From JACMNW01 sp031406155 (GTDB lineage Bacteria; Pseudomonadota; Alphaproteobacteria; Rhodobacterales; Rhodobacteraceae): 64,000 nt of DNA. The DNA is taken from assembly GCA_031406155.1 (NCBI GenBank), contig JANOGW010000051.1, forward strand, positions 46,905-110,904. The letters are read 5' to 3'. A model generated the notes under the pieces. It was given only the letters and a program-made list of their open reading frames with translations, ran no database searches and was not told the origin of the DNA. Each line of letters opens with the position of its first letter. Position 1 is the stretch's first letter. The position numbers and the translations under genes are program-made. This document shows, in pieces, positions 47,766 to 56,088 of this stretch.

Positions 47766-49673
47766 ATGGACGATCAAAACAAGAACCTTATCCTCGCATC
47801 GGCGCTCAGCTTCGTAGTGATCCTGGTCTGGTTCGTCTTGTTCCCGCCACCCGAACCCTTGGTGGATACTGCGCCACCGGCCTCGGTAAGCACGACCGCA
47901 CCCGTCGCCGACGCAGGCCTTGGAGCGCCAGAAGAGGCAACAGCAGTGCCCGATGCACCGCGCCTGACCATCGATACGCCAAAGCTTTCGGGATCGATCT
48001 CGATGCTGGGCGGGCGGATCGACGATCTGTCGCTGAAGACCTACCGCGAAACGCGGGCGCCTGGGTCTGAAACCGTGCGGCTGCTGTCACCGGTCGGTGA
48101 GCCCGAGGCCTATTATGCGCTGTTCGGCTGGATCCCCGGCGGCGATCTGAACGCCGAAGACGTGCCGGGGGCAAAGACCGAATGGTCGCTGGTCGGCGGC
48201 TCCACCCTAAGCCCGGACGCGCCTGTAACGCTGCGATGGGACAATGGCAAAGGGTTGATTTTCAGCCGTGAAATTGCCGTCGATGACCGGTTTTTGTTTA
48301 CCATAACTGAATCCGTGGAAAACACCGGCACGACCGAGGCCAGAATGGCGCCGTACGGCGTGATCGCCCGTCACGGGTTGCCAACAGATCTGCAAAACAT
48401 CTTTGTGGTGCACGAAGGCGTCGTGATGCGCACCGACGGCGAGTTGAGCGAGATCGATTACTCTGACGTTTCAAGCTATCCCGTTCTGGAACGCGAGGCC
48501 GGCAATGCCGAAGTCACCGAGGCGATGGTTGACGGCTGGATCGGGTTCACCGATCACTACTGGATGACGACGCTGGTGCCCGAACAGGGCAAACCGTTCA
48601 CGGCGGTAACCAAGTACACCCCCGGATCGGACATCTACCAGACCGAGGCGCGCCAGCCGGTGATGACCATTGCCCCCGGTGCCACCGCGACAAGTGCGAC
48701 CCGGCTTTTTGCCGGCGCAAAGGAATGGGAAACCATCCGCACCTATCAGAACGACAATGGCATCGGCGGGTTCATCGACAGCATCGACTGGGGCTGGTTC
48801 TATTTCCTCACCAAACCGATCTTTGCCGTGCTGCACTGGCTGAACGCGCTGATCGGCAACATGGGGCTTGCGATCATCGGGCTGACCTTCGTTCTGAAAC
48901 TGCTGGTGCTGCCACTGGCCTACAAATCCTACGTCTCGATGGCGCGCATGAAGGAATTGCAGCCGGAAATGGAGGCGCTGAAGGAACGCGCCGGCGACGA
49001 CAAGCAGATGATGCAGCGCGAAATGATGAAACTTTACAAGGACAGGAAGGTCAATCCGGCGGCAGGCTGTCTGCCGATCCTGATCCAGATTCCGATTTTC
49101 TTTTCGCTGTACAAGGTGATTTTCGTGACCCTGGAACTGCGCCACGCGCCGTTCTTTGGCTGGCTGAATGACCTGTCCGCACCCGATACATCGTCCCTGT
49201 TCAACCTCTTCGGGCTGCTGCCCTGGGCGGTTCCCATGCCGGGGTCCTTGCTCGCGCTGATCTTCATCGGCATCCTGCCGATTCTGCTGGGCATTTCGAT
49301 GTGGCTGCAGCAAAAGCTCAATCCGGCACCCGCCGATCCGACCCAGCAGATGATCTTTGCCTGGATGCCCTGGGTGTTCATGTTCATGCTGGGCAGTTTC
49401 GCCAGCGGTCTGGTGTTATACTGGATCACCAACAACACGATTACCTTTGTGCAGCAGTACATCATCATGCGCAGTCATGGCCATAAGCCCGATATTTTTG
49501 GCAACATCAAAACCGGTTTCCACAAGAAGCCCGTGCCCGACGTTCCGGCAAAGCCAGCTGTGCAGGCAAAACCGGCCGCCCCGCCAAAGCCCGCAACCCC
49601 GCAAAAGCCCGCAACCCCGACGAAGCCCGCCGCCAGGACCACGGCCGCAAAGAAGCCCGTCGTCCGGAAATGA
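47766..49673 (+). CDS. yidC: Membrane protein insertase YidC
   Basis: A 635-residue YidC/Oxa1 insertase. N-terminal anchor (NLILASALSFVVILVWFVLF), a Pro/Ala-rich linker, a large periplasmic beta domain, then the conserved C-terminal core beginning WGWFYFLTKPIFAVLHWLN, with NPAAGCLPILIQIPIFFSLY and FASGLVLYWITNNTITFVQQ. The tail carries repeated Lys-Pro-Ala units (PKPATP-type), a charged extension suited to ribosome contact. Both 47751 and 47766 are possible starts; MDDQNKNL at 47766 is the family start. It overlaps the MOSC gene by 4 bp. Confidence 0.96.
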   Translation: MDDQNKNLILASALSFVVILVWFVLFPPPEPLVDTAPPASVSTTAPVADAGLGAPEEATAVPDAPRLTIDTPKLSGSISMLGGRIDDLSLKTYRETRAPGSETVRLLSPVGEPEAYYALFGWIPGGDLNAEDVPGAKTEWSLVGGSTLSPDAPVTLRWDNGKGLIFSREIAVDDRFLFTITESVENTGTTEARMAPYGVIARHGLPTDLQNIFVVHEGVVMRTDGELSEIDYSDVSSYPVLEREAGNAEVTEAMVDGWIGFTDHYWMTTLVPEQGKPFTAVTKYTPGSDIYQTEARQPVMTIAPGATATSATRLFAGAKEWETIRTYQNDNGIGGFIDSIDWGWFYFLTKPIFAVLHWLNALIGNMGLAIIGLTFVLKLLVLPLAYKSYVSMARMKELQPEMEALKERAGDDKQMMQREMMKLYKDRKVNPAAGCLPILIQIPIFFSLYKVIFVTLELRHAPFFGWLNDLSAPDTSSLFNLFGLLPWAVPMPGSLLALIFIGILPILLGISMWLQQKLNPAPADPTQQMIFAWMPWVFMFMLGSFASGLVLYWITNNTITFVQQYIIMRSHGHKPDIFGNIKTGFHKKPVPDVPAKPAVQAKPAAPPKPATPQKPATPTKPAARTTAAKKPVVRK

Positions 49674-50416
49674 CCGCGACGCTGGCCGATATAACCCGTC
49701 ATCCGGTCAAATCACATGGCCGCGAGCGTCTGGGATCGGTCCTTCTGACCGCCGGGCAAGGGCTGCCGTTCGACAGGCACTGGGCGGTAGCGCATGAGGC
49801 GGCAAAACTGGTCGCGGGCTGGAACCCATGTGTCAATTTTGCACGTGGATCGAAAGCGCCGGGGCTGATGGCCATTTCCGCGTCACTGGACGAGGCAACA
49901 ATGGTGGTGACCCTGACCCACCCGCAAAAGCCTGATCTGGTGTTTCGGCCCGATGATGCCGCCGATCTAGCGCGGTTTCTTGAATGGGCCGCAGACCTGA
50001 ACCCGCCGAAGCGCGCGCGCCCGACCCATATTGTAGCAGGTGGCATTGCCATGACGGACACGGATTATCCATCTGTTTCGATCTTTGGTCTGGCGTCAAA
50101 CCGCGATCTTTCGGCGCGGATGGGGCAGGATCTTTCGCCCTGCCGCTGGCGCGGCAACCTGTGGATCGATGGAATGCAGCCATGGGCCGAGTTTGACTGG
50201 GTCGGGCGTAGCATCAAGATCGGTGGCGCAGTCTTGCAGGTGCAAGAGCGGATCGTGCGGTGCAAGGCGACCACCGCAAACCCCGCAACCGGAACCATCG
50301 ATGCCGATACGCTTGGCGCGCTGAACACGAACTTCGGTCATCAGGACTTTGGCGTTTATGCAACCGTTGTCATCGGCGGGGCGATCGCGGTTGGTGACAA
50401 GGTAATCTTGGCATGA
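49670..50416 (+). CDS. MOSC domain-containing protein
   Basis: A 248-residue protein with an N-terminal beta-barrel part (ITRHPVKSHGRERLGSVLL) and a MOSC domain (VSIFGLASNRDLSARMG, RWRGNLWIDGM, VQERIVRCKATTANPATGTI). The Cys in RCKATTANP is the family's molybdenum-ligand candidate. MOSC proteins reduce N-hydroxylated compounds or carry sulfur. It overlaps both yidC and yihA by 4 bp, so it is translated with them. Confidence 0.9.
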   Translation: MTATLADITRHPVKSHGRERLGSVLLTAGQGLPFDRHWAVAHEAAKLVAGWNPCVNFARGSKAPGLMAISASLDEATMVVTLTHPQKPDLVFRPDDAADLARFLEWAADLNPPKRARPTHIVAGGIAMTDTDYPSVSIFGLASNRDLSARMGQDLSPCRWRGNLWIDGMQPWAEFDWVGRSIKIGGAVLQVQERIVRCKATTANPATGTIDADTLGALNTNFGHQDFGVYATVVIGGAIAVGDKVILA

Positions 50417-51063
50417 CGCTTGCGTTCCCGCTTGCACCAGACCCGGAATTTGCCGATCGCGAGGCGGGTCGGTTGCTGTTTGCGGGCCCAGTGGATTTTG
50501 TCAAAGGTGTGGTCGCAATGTCTGGCCTGCCCCCTGCCGACCGGCTGGAGGTTTGCTTTGCAGGCCGATCGAACGTGGGAAAATCTAGCCTTATCAATGC
50601 TTTAACAGGTCGCAAATCCCTAGCGCGGGCGTCCAACACGCCGGGGCGGACGCAAGAGATCAACTATTTCGCGCTGGGGACCGAGCGGTATCTGGTCGAC
50701 CTTCCGGGGTATGGCTATGCCGAGGCACCATTGCCGGTGGTCGAAAAGTGGCAGCGGCTGTTGAAGAACTACCTGCAGGGCCGCCAGACCCTGCGCCGGG
50801 CGTTTGTGCTGGTTGATACGCGGCATGGCGTGAAAGCGGTTGATCAGGAAATCCTGACCATGCTGGACAAGGCTGCCGTCACCTTTCAGGTGGTGCTGAC
50901 CAAGGCCGACAAGGTGAGCAAAGCCGAGCGTGACGCGGTGATTGCACGGGTGCAGGGCGCGCTGGCCAAACACCCCGCCGCCTATAACGAATTGGTGGTG
51001 ACCAGTTCGGAAAAGGGCGACGGCATCGAAACCTTGCGCGCGATTATCGCGACGCTGGTTTAA
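50413..51063 (+). CDS. yihA: Ribosome biogenesis GTPase YihA/YsxC (EngB)
   Basis: A 216-residue GTPase needed for 50S assembly. G1 CFAGRSNVGKSSLINAL, G2 area SNTPGRTQEINYF, G3 LVDLPGYGYAEAP, G4 LTKADKVSKAE and G5 VTSSEKGDG are all present. Length and order agree with EngB. It is the last gene of the rpmH-to-yihA group and faces a convergent SDR gene. Confidence 0.95.
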   Translation: MTLAFPLAPDPEFADREAGRLLFAGPVDFVKGVVAMSGLPPADRLEVCFAGRSNVGKSSLINALTGRKSLARASNTPGRTQEINYFALGTERYLVDLPGYGYAEAPLPVVEKWQRLLKNYLQGRQTLRRAFVLVDTRHGVKAVDQEILTMLDKAAVTFQVVLTKADKVSKAERDAVIARVQGALAKHPAAYNELVVTSSEKGDGIETLRAIIATLV

Positions 51064-51072
51064 GGCCGGACG

Positions 51073-51804
51073 TCAGACGTGCTGCGCGCCGTTAACCTCA
51101 ATCTCTGCCCCGGAAATGTAGCTGGATTGGTCAGAGCATAGAAACCAGATCACATCGGCCACTTCTTTCGGCTGACCCAACCGCTGCATCGGCAGCTTCT
51201 CAACGATCTTGTCAGTGCCGGGTGATAGGATGGCCGTTTCCACTTCGCCCGGTGCGATGGCATTGACGCGTACCCCGAAGGGCCCGAAATCATGCGCCAT
51301 TTCGCGGGTCAGCGCAGCAAGCGCCGCCTTGGATGTGGCATAGGCCGCCCCGGCAAATGGATGCACCCGCACACCGGCAATCGAGGTAACATTGACGATC
51401 GACCCCTTGGTGGCCGCTAGTTCGGCTTGCAAACCCCGCGCCATGATGACGCTGGAGAAAAAGTTGACGTGAAACACCTGCCCCCAGGTGCGCAAATCGG
51501 TGTCGAGTGTGGTCAGCCGTTGGCCGCCCTCGCCCTTTGGCGAAATGCCTGCGTTGTTCACCAGCGCATGCAGGCGGCCATTGATCCTGGACTTGATGGT
51601 TTCAATCGCCGCGATGGTCTTGTTGGGGTCGGCCAGATCAAGCTGGATATGGTTTTCCTCGCCCCCGGGCCAGGGGCAGCGCGGATCGAAGGGTTGGCGC
51701 GAACAGGTCAGCACGCGCCAGCCTTCGGCCGAAAACCGCTTGACGGTGGCGTGCCCGATGCCCCTGCTGGCACCTGTCAGCACGATGGTTTTCTGTTCGG
51801 TCAT
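51073..51804 (-). CDS. Short-chain dehydrogenase/reductase
   Basis: A 243-residue classical SDR. The cofactor loop TGASRGIGHATVKRFSAEGW is at the N-terminus, with LVNNAGISP, the catalytic Ser (VNVTSIAG), YATSKAALAALTREMAHDFG with Tyr and Lys, and AIAPGEVETAI. The end SGAEIEVNGAQHV is typical of FabG-like oxidoreductases. The start at 51804 has AAGGGA six bases upstream. Convergent with yihA; substrate unknown. Confidence 0.9.
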   Translation of the reverse strand: MTEQKTIVLTGASRGIGHATVKRFSAEGWRVLTCSRQPFDPRCPWPGGEENHIQLDLADPNKTIAAIETIKSRINGRLHALVNNAGISPKGEGGQRLTTLDTDLRTWGQVFHVNFFSSVIMARGLQAELAATKGSIVNVTSIAGVRVHPFAGAAYATSKAALAALTREMAHDFGPFGVRVNAIAPGEVETAILSPGTDKIVEKLPMQRLGQPKEVADVIWFLCSDQSSYISGAEIEVNGAQHV

Positions 51805-51933
51805 GGCCATTCCCTTGTTCGGCAAAACCTGACACTTCCTGTCGGAAACTACAAGCTGCCCATGCGGTCTTGGCAGGGCAGCCCAAAGCCGCTAGCACAT
51901 GCACGCGCGGGTTCCGCGTGACGGAGGCCCTTC

Positions 51934-52830
51934 ATGAAAAAGCAGCTTGCAGCCATGCGCGACTCGATCACCACCGCCCGGACGCTTTCGGAAGCACTGC
52001 CCTACATGCAACGCTATGCCGGGGCGGTTGTGGTGGTGAAATTCGGCGGCAATGCCATGGGCGACGACGCCGCCATGGCGGAATTTGCGCGCGATATCGT
52101 GTTGATGCGGCAGGTCGGCGTCAACCCCGTGGTGGTGCATGGCGGCGGGCCGATGATCAACGAGATGCTGGAAAAGCTTGGCATCAAATCGGAATTTGTG
52201 CGTGGCAAGCGGGTGACTGATAAGGCCACGGTGCAGGTCGTTGAGATGATCCTGTCGGGTCTGGTCAACAAGCGGATCGTGCAGGCGATCATGGATGCAG
52301 GCGGGCGGGCGGTCGGCATTTCGGGCAAGGATGATGATCTGATGGTTTGCGTGGCGGACGACCCGGAATTGGGTTTCGTCGGCAAACCGGTGGAAATGAA
52401 CGTGCAGGTGCTGCGCGATCTCTATAGCGCGGGCATCATCCCGGTGGTGGCCCCGGTAGCAACGGGCATGGAAGACAACGAGACGTTCAACGTGAACGGC
52501 GATACGGCGGCAGGGGCGATTGCCGGCGCGCTGAAGGCGGACAGGTTGCTGTTGTTGACCGATGTTTCGGGCGTGAAGAATGCCGCCGGCGACGTGGTCA
52601 CGCAAATGACGCCAGAAGAGGTACGCCAGATGATGGCGGACGGGGTGATTTCGGGCGGCATGATCCCGAAGACGGAAACCGCGCTGGCCGCCCTTGATGC
52701 GGGCGTGCGGGCGGTGGTTATTCTGGACGGGCGCATTCCGAACGCGTGTTTGCTGGAGTTGTTCACCGACCATGGTGCGGGATCGTTGATCCGATCGACC
52801 GAACCGAGGGTAAAGCCGCGACGTGACTAG
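51934..52830 (+). CDS. argB: Acetylglutamate kinase
   Basis: A 298-residue amino-acid kinase for the second step of arginine synthesis. VVVKFGGNAMGDD is the ATP-phosphate loop, VVVHGGGPMINEML binds N-acetylglutamate, and ETFNVNGDTAAGAIAGALKA and LLLLTDVSGV are the other signature segments. The N-terminal helix (MKKQLAAMRDSITTARTLSE) is the type linked to arginine feedback inhibition. The gene order yihA-argB is conserved in Rhodobacterales. Confidence 0.96.
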   Translation: MKKQLAAMRDSITTARTLSEALPYMQRYAGAVVVVKFGGNAMGDDAAMAEFARDIVLMRQVGVNPVVVHGGGPMINEMLEKLGIKSEFVRGKRVTDKATVQVVEMILSGLVNKRIVQAIMDAGGRAVGISGKDDDLMVCVADDPELGFVGKPVEMNVQVLRDLYSAGIIPVVAPVATGMEDNETFNVNGDTAAGAIAGALKADRLLLLTDVSGVKNAAGDVVTQMTPEEVRQMMADGVISGGMIPKTETALAALDAGVRAVVILDGRIPNACLLELFTDHGAGSLIRSTEPRVKPRRD

Positions 52831-52880
52831 CGTTTTGGGGGAGTAGCGCCTAGACTTTGCCAACAAGGGAGGGGGCGCAG

Positions 52881-53675
52881 ATGGGAAACGAAGCGGCGAT
52901 CAGGTTTTCGATCTTTCTGGCTTTGTTCGCGCTGTTTGCGGCGTTGGAAGCGCTCGCGCCCCGCCGCGCACGACGTGTTTCGGTAGCGGCGCGGTGGTTC
53001 ACCAACATTTCGATAACAGTGCTTAATGCCGTGACCTTGCGGGCAATGGCAGTCGCTTTGCCGTTTCTGCCAATTGGCGCGGCAATAGACGCCTGGCGCC
53101 TTGGCTGGGGCCTGTTCAATCAGGTGCAATGGCCATGGATGATTGAGGGGTTGCTGGCGTTGTTGGTGCTGGATTTCGCCATCTGGGCGCAGCATCTGAT
53201 CACCCATAAAGTGCCGCTGTTCTGGCAATTCCACCGGATGCACCATGCCGACCGCGATATGGATGTGACAACGGGCTTTCGGTTTCACCCGGTTGAAATA
53301 GCCGCCTCGATGGGCCTGAAGATCGGGTTGATCTACCTGCTGGGGCCAATGGCAGTGGCGGTTCTGGTGTTCGAGGTGCTGCTAAACGGCACAGCCCTGT
53401 TCAATCACGCAAATCTGCGGTTGCCCTTGTGGCTGGACCGCGTGGTGCGGCTGGTGCTGGTGACGCCTGACATGCACCGGGTGCATCATTCAGTGCTGCG
53501 TCACGAACATGACAGCAACTATGGTTTCGCCCTGTCGATCTGGGACAAGATTTTCGGCACCTACCGCGCGCAACCCGAAGGCGGGCATGACGACATGATG
53601 GTCGGGCTGGGCTGGCAGGATGATCAGCCCGCAAAATTGGGGTGGAGCCTGCTGCTGCCGTTTCAGGGCAAGTGA
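52881..53675 (+). CDS. Sterol desaturase / fatty acid hydroxylase superfamily protein
   Basis: A 264-residue integral membrane di-iron enzyme. The histidine clusters HLITHK, HRMHHADRD, FRFHPVE and HRVHHSVLRHEHD match the superfamily pattern, set among four or five hydrophobic helices. Probable role: hydroxylation or desaturation of a membrane lipid or carotenoid-like substrate. The start at 52881 follows GGAGGGGG. It overlaps the next gene by TGATG, making a three-gene coupled unit with the Cys-rich protein and SixA. Confidence 0.88.
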   Translation: MGNEAAIRFSIFLALFALFAALEALAPRRARRVSVAARWFTNISITVLNAVTLRAMAVALPFLPIGAAIDAWRLGWGLFNQVQWPWMIEGLLALLVLDFAIWAQHLITHKVPLFWQFHRMHHADRDMDVTTGFRFHPVEIAASMGLKIGLIYLLGPMAVAVLVFEVLLNGTALFNHANLRLPLWLDRVVRLVLVTPDMHRVHHSVLRHEHDSNYGFALSIWDKIFGTYRAQPEGGHDDMMVGLGWQDDQPAKLGWSLLLPFQGK

Positions 53676-54331
53676 TGCTGGCGGCGGTTGAAGCAATGGC
53701 GGCGGCGCATCATCTGGCTGTTCTGGGTGGCTTTGCAGCGGGGCCAGAGGATGGGCTGCCGCGCGGCACCAGAACTTTGCTGTTACTGGGGCCACACGAG
53801 CCTGGGTTCTGGCCGCATCTGAAAACCCAGCCAGAATGGGAGGAACACCGGCACGGCACCCCCGACCCGGTGGATCGATGGTCGCGGCGGGTGATCGGTC
53901 GCCTGGCTTGCGATCTGGGGGCGAAGGCGCTGTTTCCGTTCGGTGGGCCGCCGTGGCATCCGTTCTACCGATGGGCGCTGCGGTCGGGTCGCTGCTGGGA
54001 CAGCCCGGTGCGGTTGCTGGTACATGACGCGGCGGGGCTGTTCGTATCATTCCGCGGGGCGCTGGCGCTAAAAGAGGCGGTGGATTTGCCGCCTGCCCCG
54101 CCACGCCCTTGTGATAGCTGTGTGTCCAAGCCATGCCTGACCGCTTGCCCAGCGGGTGCCCTGACAGGTGTGGGGTACGACCTGCCCGCTTGCCACGCCT
54201 ACCTTGATACCGCGTCGGGCGTCATGTGCATGTCACAGGGGTGTGCAGTGCGCCGCGCTTGCCCCCTGTCCCCTGGCTATGCAAGGATGGCAGAACAATC
54301 GGCTTATCATATGGGGCAATTCCACAAATGA
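53675..54331 (+). CDS. Cys-rich ferredoxin-like protein
   Basis: A 218-residue soluble protein. The C-terminal third holds two cysteine blocks, CDSCVSKPCLTACPAGAL and CMSQGCAVRRACPLSP, resembling the iron-sulfur region of epoxyqueuosine reductase-type proteins, but the cobalamin domain is missing. Relatives are annotated only as ferredoxin. It may pass electrons to the fatty acid hydroxylase encoded just upstream, an inference from the coupled gene order. It overlaps sixA by ATGA. Confidence 0.75.
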   Translation: MLAAVEAMAAAHHLAVLGGFAAGPEDGLPRGTRTLLLLGPHEPGFWPHLKTQPEWEEHRHGTPDPVDRWSRRVIGRLACDLGAKALFPFGGPPWHPFYRWALRSGRCWDSPVRLLVHDAAGLFVSFRGALALKEAVDLPPAPPRPCDSCVSKPCLTACPAGALTGVGYDLPACHAYLDTASGVMCMSQGCAVRRACPLSPGYARMAEQSAYHMGQFHK

Positions 54332-54834
54332 CAAAACGCCTGATCCTGACCCGGCATGCCAAATCCAGCTGGGATGACCCGCTGACACCCGATCATGACA
54401 GACCGCTCAATGACCGCGGCAAAGCGGCGGCGGCGGATTTGGGGCAGTGGCTTGCCTCACGCGGCTATGTGCCGGACGAGGTGCTGTGTTCCGACGCGGA
54501 ACGCACGCGCAAGACGTGGTCAGGGATCGCTCCGGCCCTGCCTGGCACACCGCTGTTGGAGATCAAGCCGGCCCTCTATCACGCAGGGCCAGATGTGATG
54601 CTGGCGGTGCTGCGCCATGCGACGGCGGACACCGTGATGATGATCGGCCATAATCCCGGCATTGCAGAATTCGCCGGGCGTCTGCTGGTAAAGGCGCCAT
54701 TGAATGTGGAGTTTCAGCACTATCCGACCGGGGCAACGCTGGTGGTGGATTTCGCAATCGCATCCTGGCAGGAGGCCGCCTATGGCAGCGGCGTGGCGCT
54801 TGATTTCATCGTGCCGCGCGAATTGGTGTTATGA
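54328..54834 (+). CDS. sixA: SixA-type phosphohistidine phosphatase
   Basis: A 168-residue histidine phosphatase. The catalytic RHG-type motif is LILTRHAKSSWDDP, with LNDRGKAAAADLGQWL, CSDAERTRKTW and VMMIGHNPGIAEFAGRLL (second His). SixA family members dephosphorylate phosphohistidine on signalling or phosphotransfer proteins. The start at 54328 overlaps the previous stop codon; the longer frame from 54226 is out-of-frame neighbour sequence. Confidence 0.9.
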   Translation: MTKRLILTRHAKSSWDDPLTPDHDRPLNDRGKAAAADLGQWLASRGYVPDEVLCSDAERTRKTWSGIAPALPGTPLLEIKPALYHAGPDVMLAVLRHATADTVMMIGHNPGIAEFAGRLLVKAPLNVEFQHYPTGATLVVDFAIASWQEAAYGSGVALDFIVPRELVL

Positions 54835-54844
54835 TGCGCTGAAG

Positions 54845-54905
54845 GGATGGGCGAATTTCCCATCCTACGGTCGTGCTGCGTAGGATGGGCAATCTGCCTA
54901 TCCTA
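54845..54905. repeat. Two consecutive GGATGGG hairpins
   Basis: GGATGGG (54845-54851) pairs with CCCATCC (54859-54865). TAGGATGGGCA (54881-54891) then pairs with TGCCTATCCTA (54895-54905), with one wobble. The two hairpins share the GGATGGGC core and lie between sixA and a convergent gene. They probably serve as a bidirectional transcription end, and resemble the ATGGGCA hairpin at 23452-23469. Confidence 0.5.
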
Positions 54906-54960
54906 TGTTTGGGGCAGTGACCCAGAAGCTCCGGCAGAAACGGTGTTTTGCGGCCGCATA

Positions 54961-55302
54961 TTACTGCGCAACGCAAAGCTTAGCCTTATCGCTGGCCCAG
55001 CAGGCACCAATCAAAACGACCGTGCCGATAAGCACGTCCGCGTTTTCAGCAAACGGTGTTTCATTCCAATAAGCCTCGGCAAGACCCGGCGACTTGACGC
55101 GAACCCGGGCGGCGAATTCTCCGTCAAGTGAAGCTATCGCAAAAGCACCATCTCTGCCGATACCATTTGTAAGGCAAGGGCCAGCGATGATCTGGGCACC
55201 CTTGACGGTCAAAATACACTCGGCTGGCTTCGTGACGCCTTCTTCGGCGGCGGCTGCCCCTGCCCAAGCCAAGCAGAGGCAGATCAAAGCAGCACGCACC
55301 AT
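54961..55302 (-). CDS. Small secreted protein, unknown function
   Basis: A 113-residue protein with a clear signal peptide (ALICLCLAWAGAAAAEE, cleavage after AAA). The mature part is about 90 residues with four cysteines (AECILTV, GPCLTNG, GACWASD, KLCVAQ), suggesting two disulfides. The start shares one base with the bztD stop (TAATG), so it is coupled to the transporter operon. No family is recognised; it is likely periplasmic. Confidence 0.75.
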   Translation of the reverse strand: MVRAALICLCLAWAGAAAAEEGVTKPAECILTVKGAQIIAGPCLTNGIGRDGAFAIASLDGEFAARVRVKSPGLAEAYWNETPFAENADVLIGTVVLIGACWASDKAKLCVAQ

Positions 55303-56078
55303 TAATGCCCCAAAATCTGGCTGAGGAACAGTTTGGTGCGGTCCGATTTCGGGTTGTTGAAGAACTCTTTCGGTTCGTTCTGCTCAACAATCTGGCCCTG
55401 ATCCATGAAAATCACCCGGTTCGCCACCGCCTGGGCAAAGCCCATCTCGTGCGTGACGCAGATCATCGTCATGCCTTCTTCGGCCAGTTGGATCATCGTG
55501 TCTAACACCTCCTTGATCATTTCGGGATCAAGGGCGCTCGTCGGTTCGTCAAACAGCATGATGCGCGGCTTCATGCACAAAGATCGTGCGATGGCGACGC
55601 GCTGTTGCTGACCACCCGACAACTGGCCGGGGTACTTATGTGCCTGTTCGGGGATTTTCACCTTGCCCAGAAAGTGCATCGCCACCTCTTCGGCTTCGCG
55701 TTTTGGCGTTTTGCGCACCCAGATCGGGGCCAGCGTCAGGTTTTCCAGAATCGTCAGATGCGGGAACAGGTTGAAGTGCTGAAACACCATGCCAACCTCG
55801 GACCGGACCTTGTCGATATTCTTCAGGTCTGACGTCAGTTCGGTGCCGTCGACCACGATCTTGCCCTGCTGGTGTTCCTCCAGCCGGTTGATGCAGCGGA
55901 TCAGCGTCGATTTTCCAGACCCGGACGGGCCGCAAATGACAATCCGTTCCCCCCGGTTCACTGTCATGTTGATGTCGCGCAGCACGTGGAATGTGCCGTA
56001 CCACTTGTTCATCTGGCGGATGTCGATGGCGACCTCATCCGAGATTTCCATTTTCGCGCGTTTTGCAGTTTCGGCCAT
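55302..56078 (-). CDS. bztD: Polar amino acid ABC transporter ATP-binding protein
   Basis: A 258-residue ABC ATPase. Walker A CGPSGSGKSTLIRCINRLE, Q-loop VFQHFNLFPHL, signature LSGGQQQRVAIARSL, Walker B MLFDEPTSALDPEM and H-loop CVTHEMGF are all present. The best match is the BztD/AapP group, which powers uptake of Glu, Gln, Asp and Asn. Fourth gene of bztABCD. Confidence 0.95.
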   Translation of the reverse strand: MAETAKRAKMEISDEVAIDIRQMNKWYGTFHVLRDINMTVNRGERIVICGPSGSGKSTLIRCINRLEEHQQGKIVVDGTELTSDLKNIDKVRSEVGMVFQHFNLFPHLTILENLTLAPIWVRKTPKREAEEVAMHFLGKVKIPEQAHKYPGQLSGGQQQRVAIARSLCMKPRIMLFDEPTSALDPEMIKEVLDTMIQLAEEGMTMICVTHEMGFAQAVANRVIFMDQGQIVEQNEPKEFFNNPKSDRTKLFLSQILGH

Positions 56079-56088
56079 GGTTATCCCC

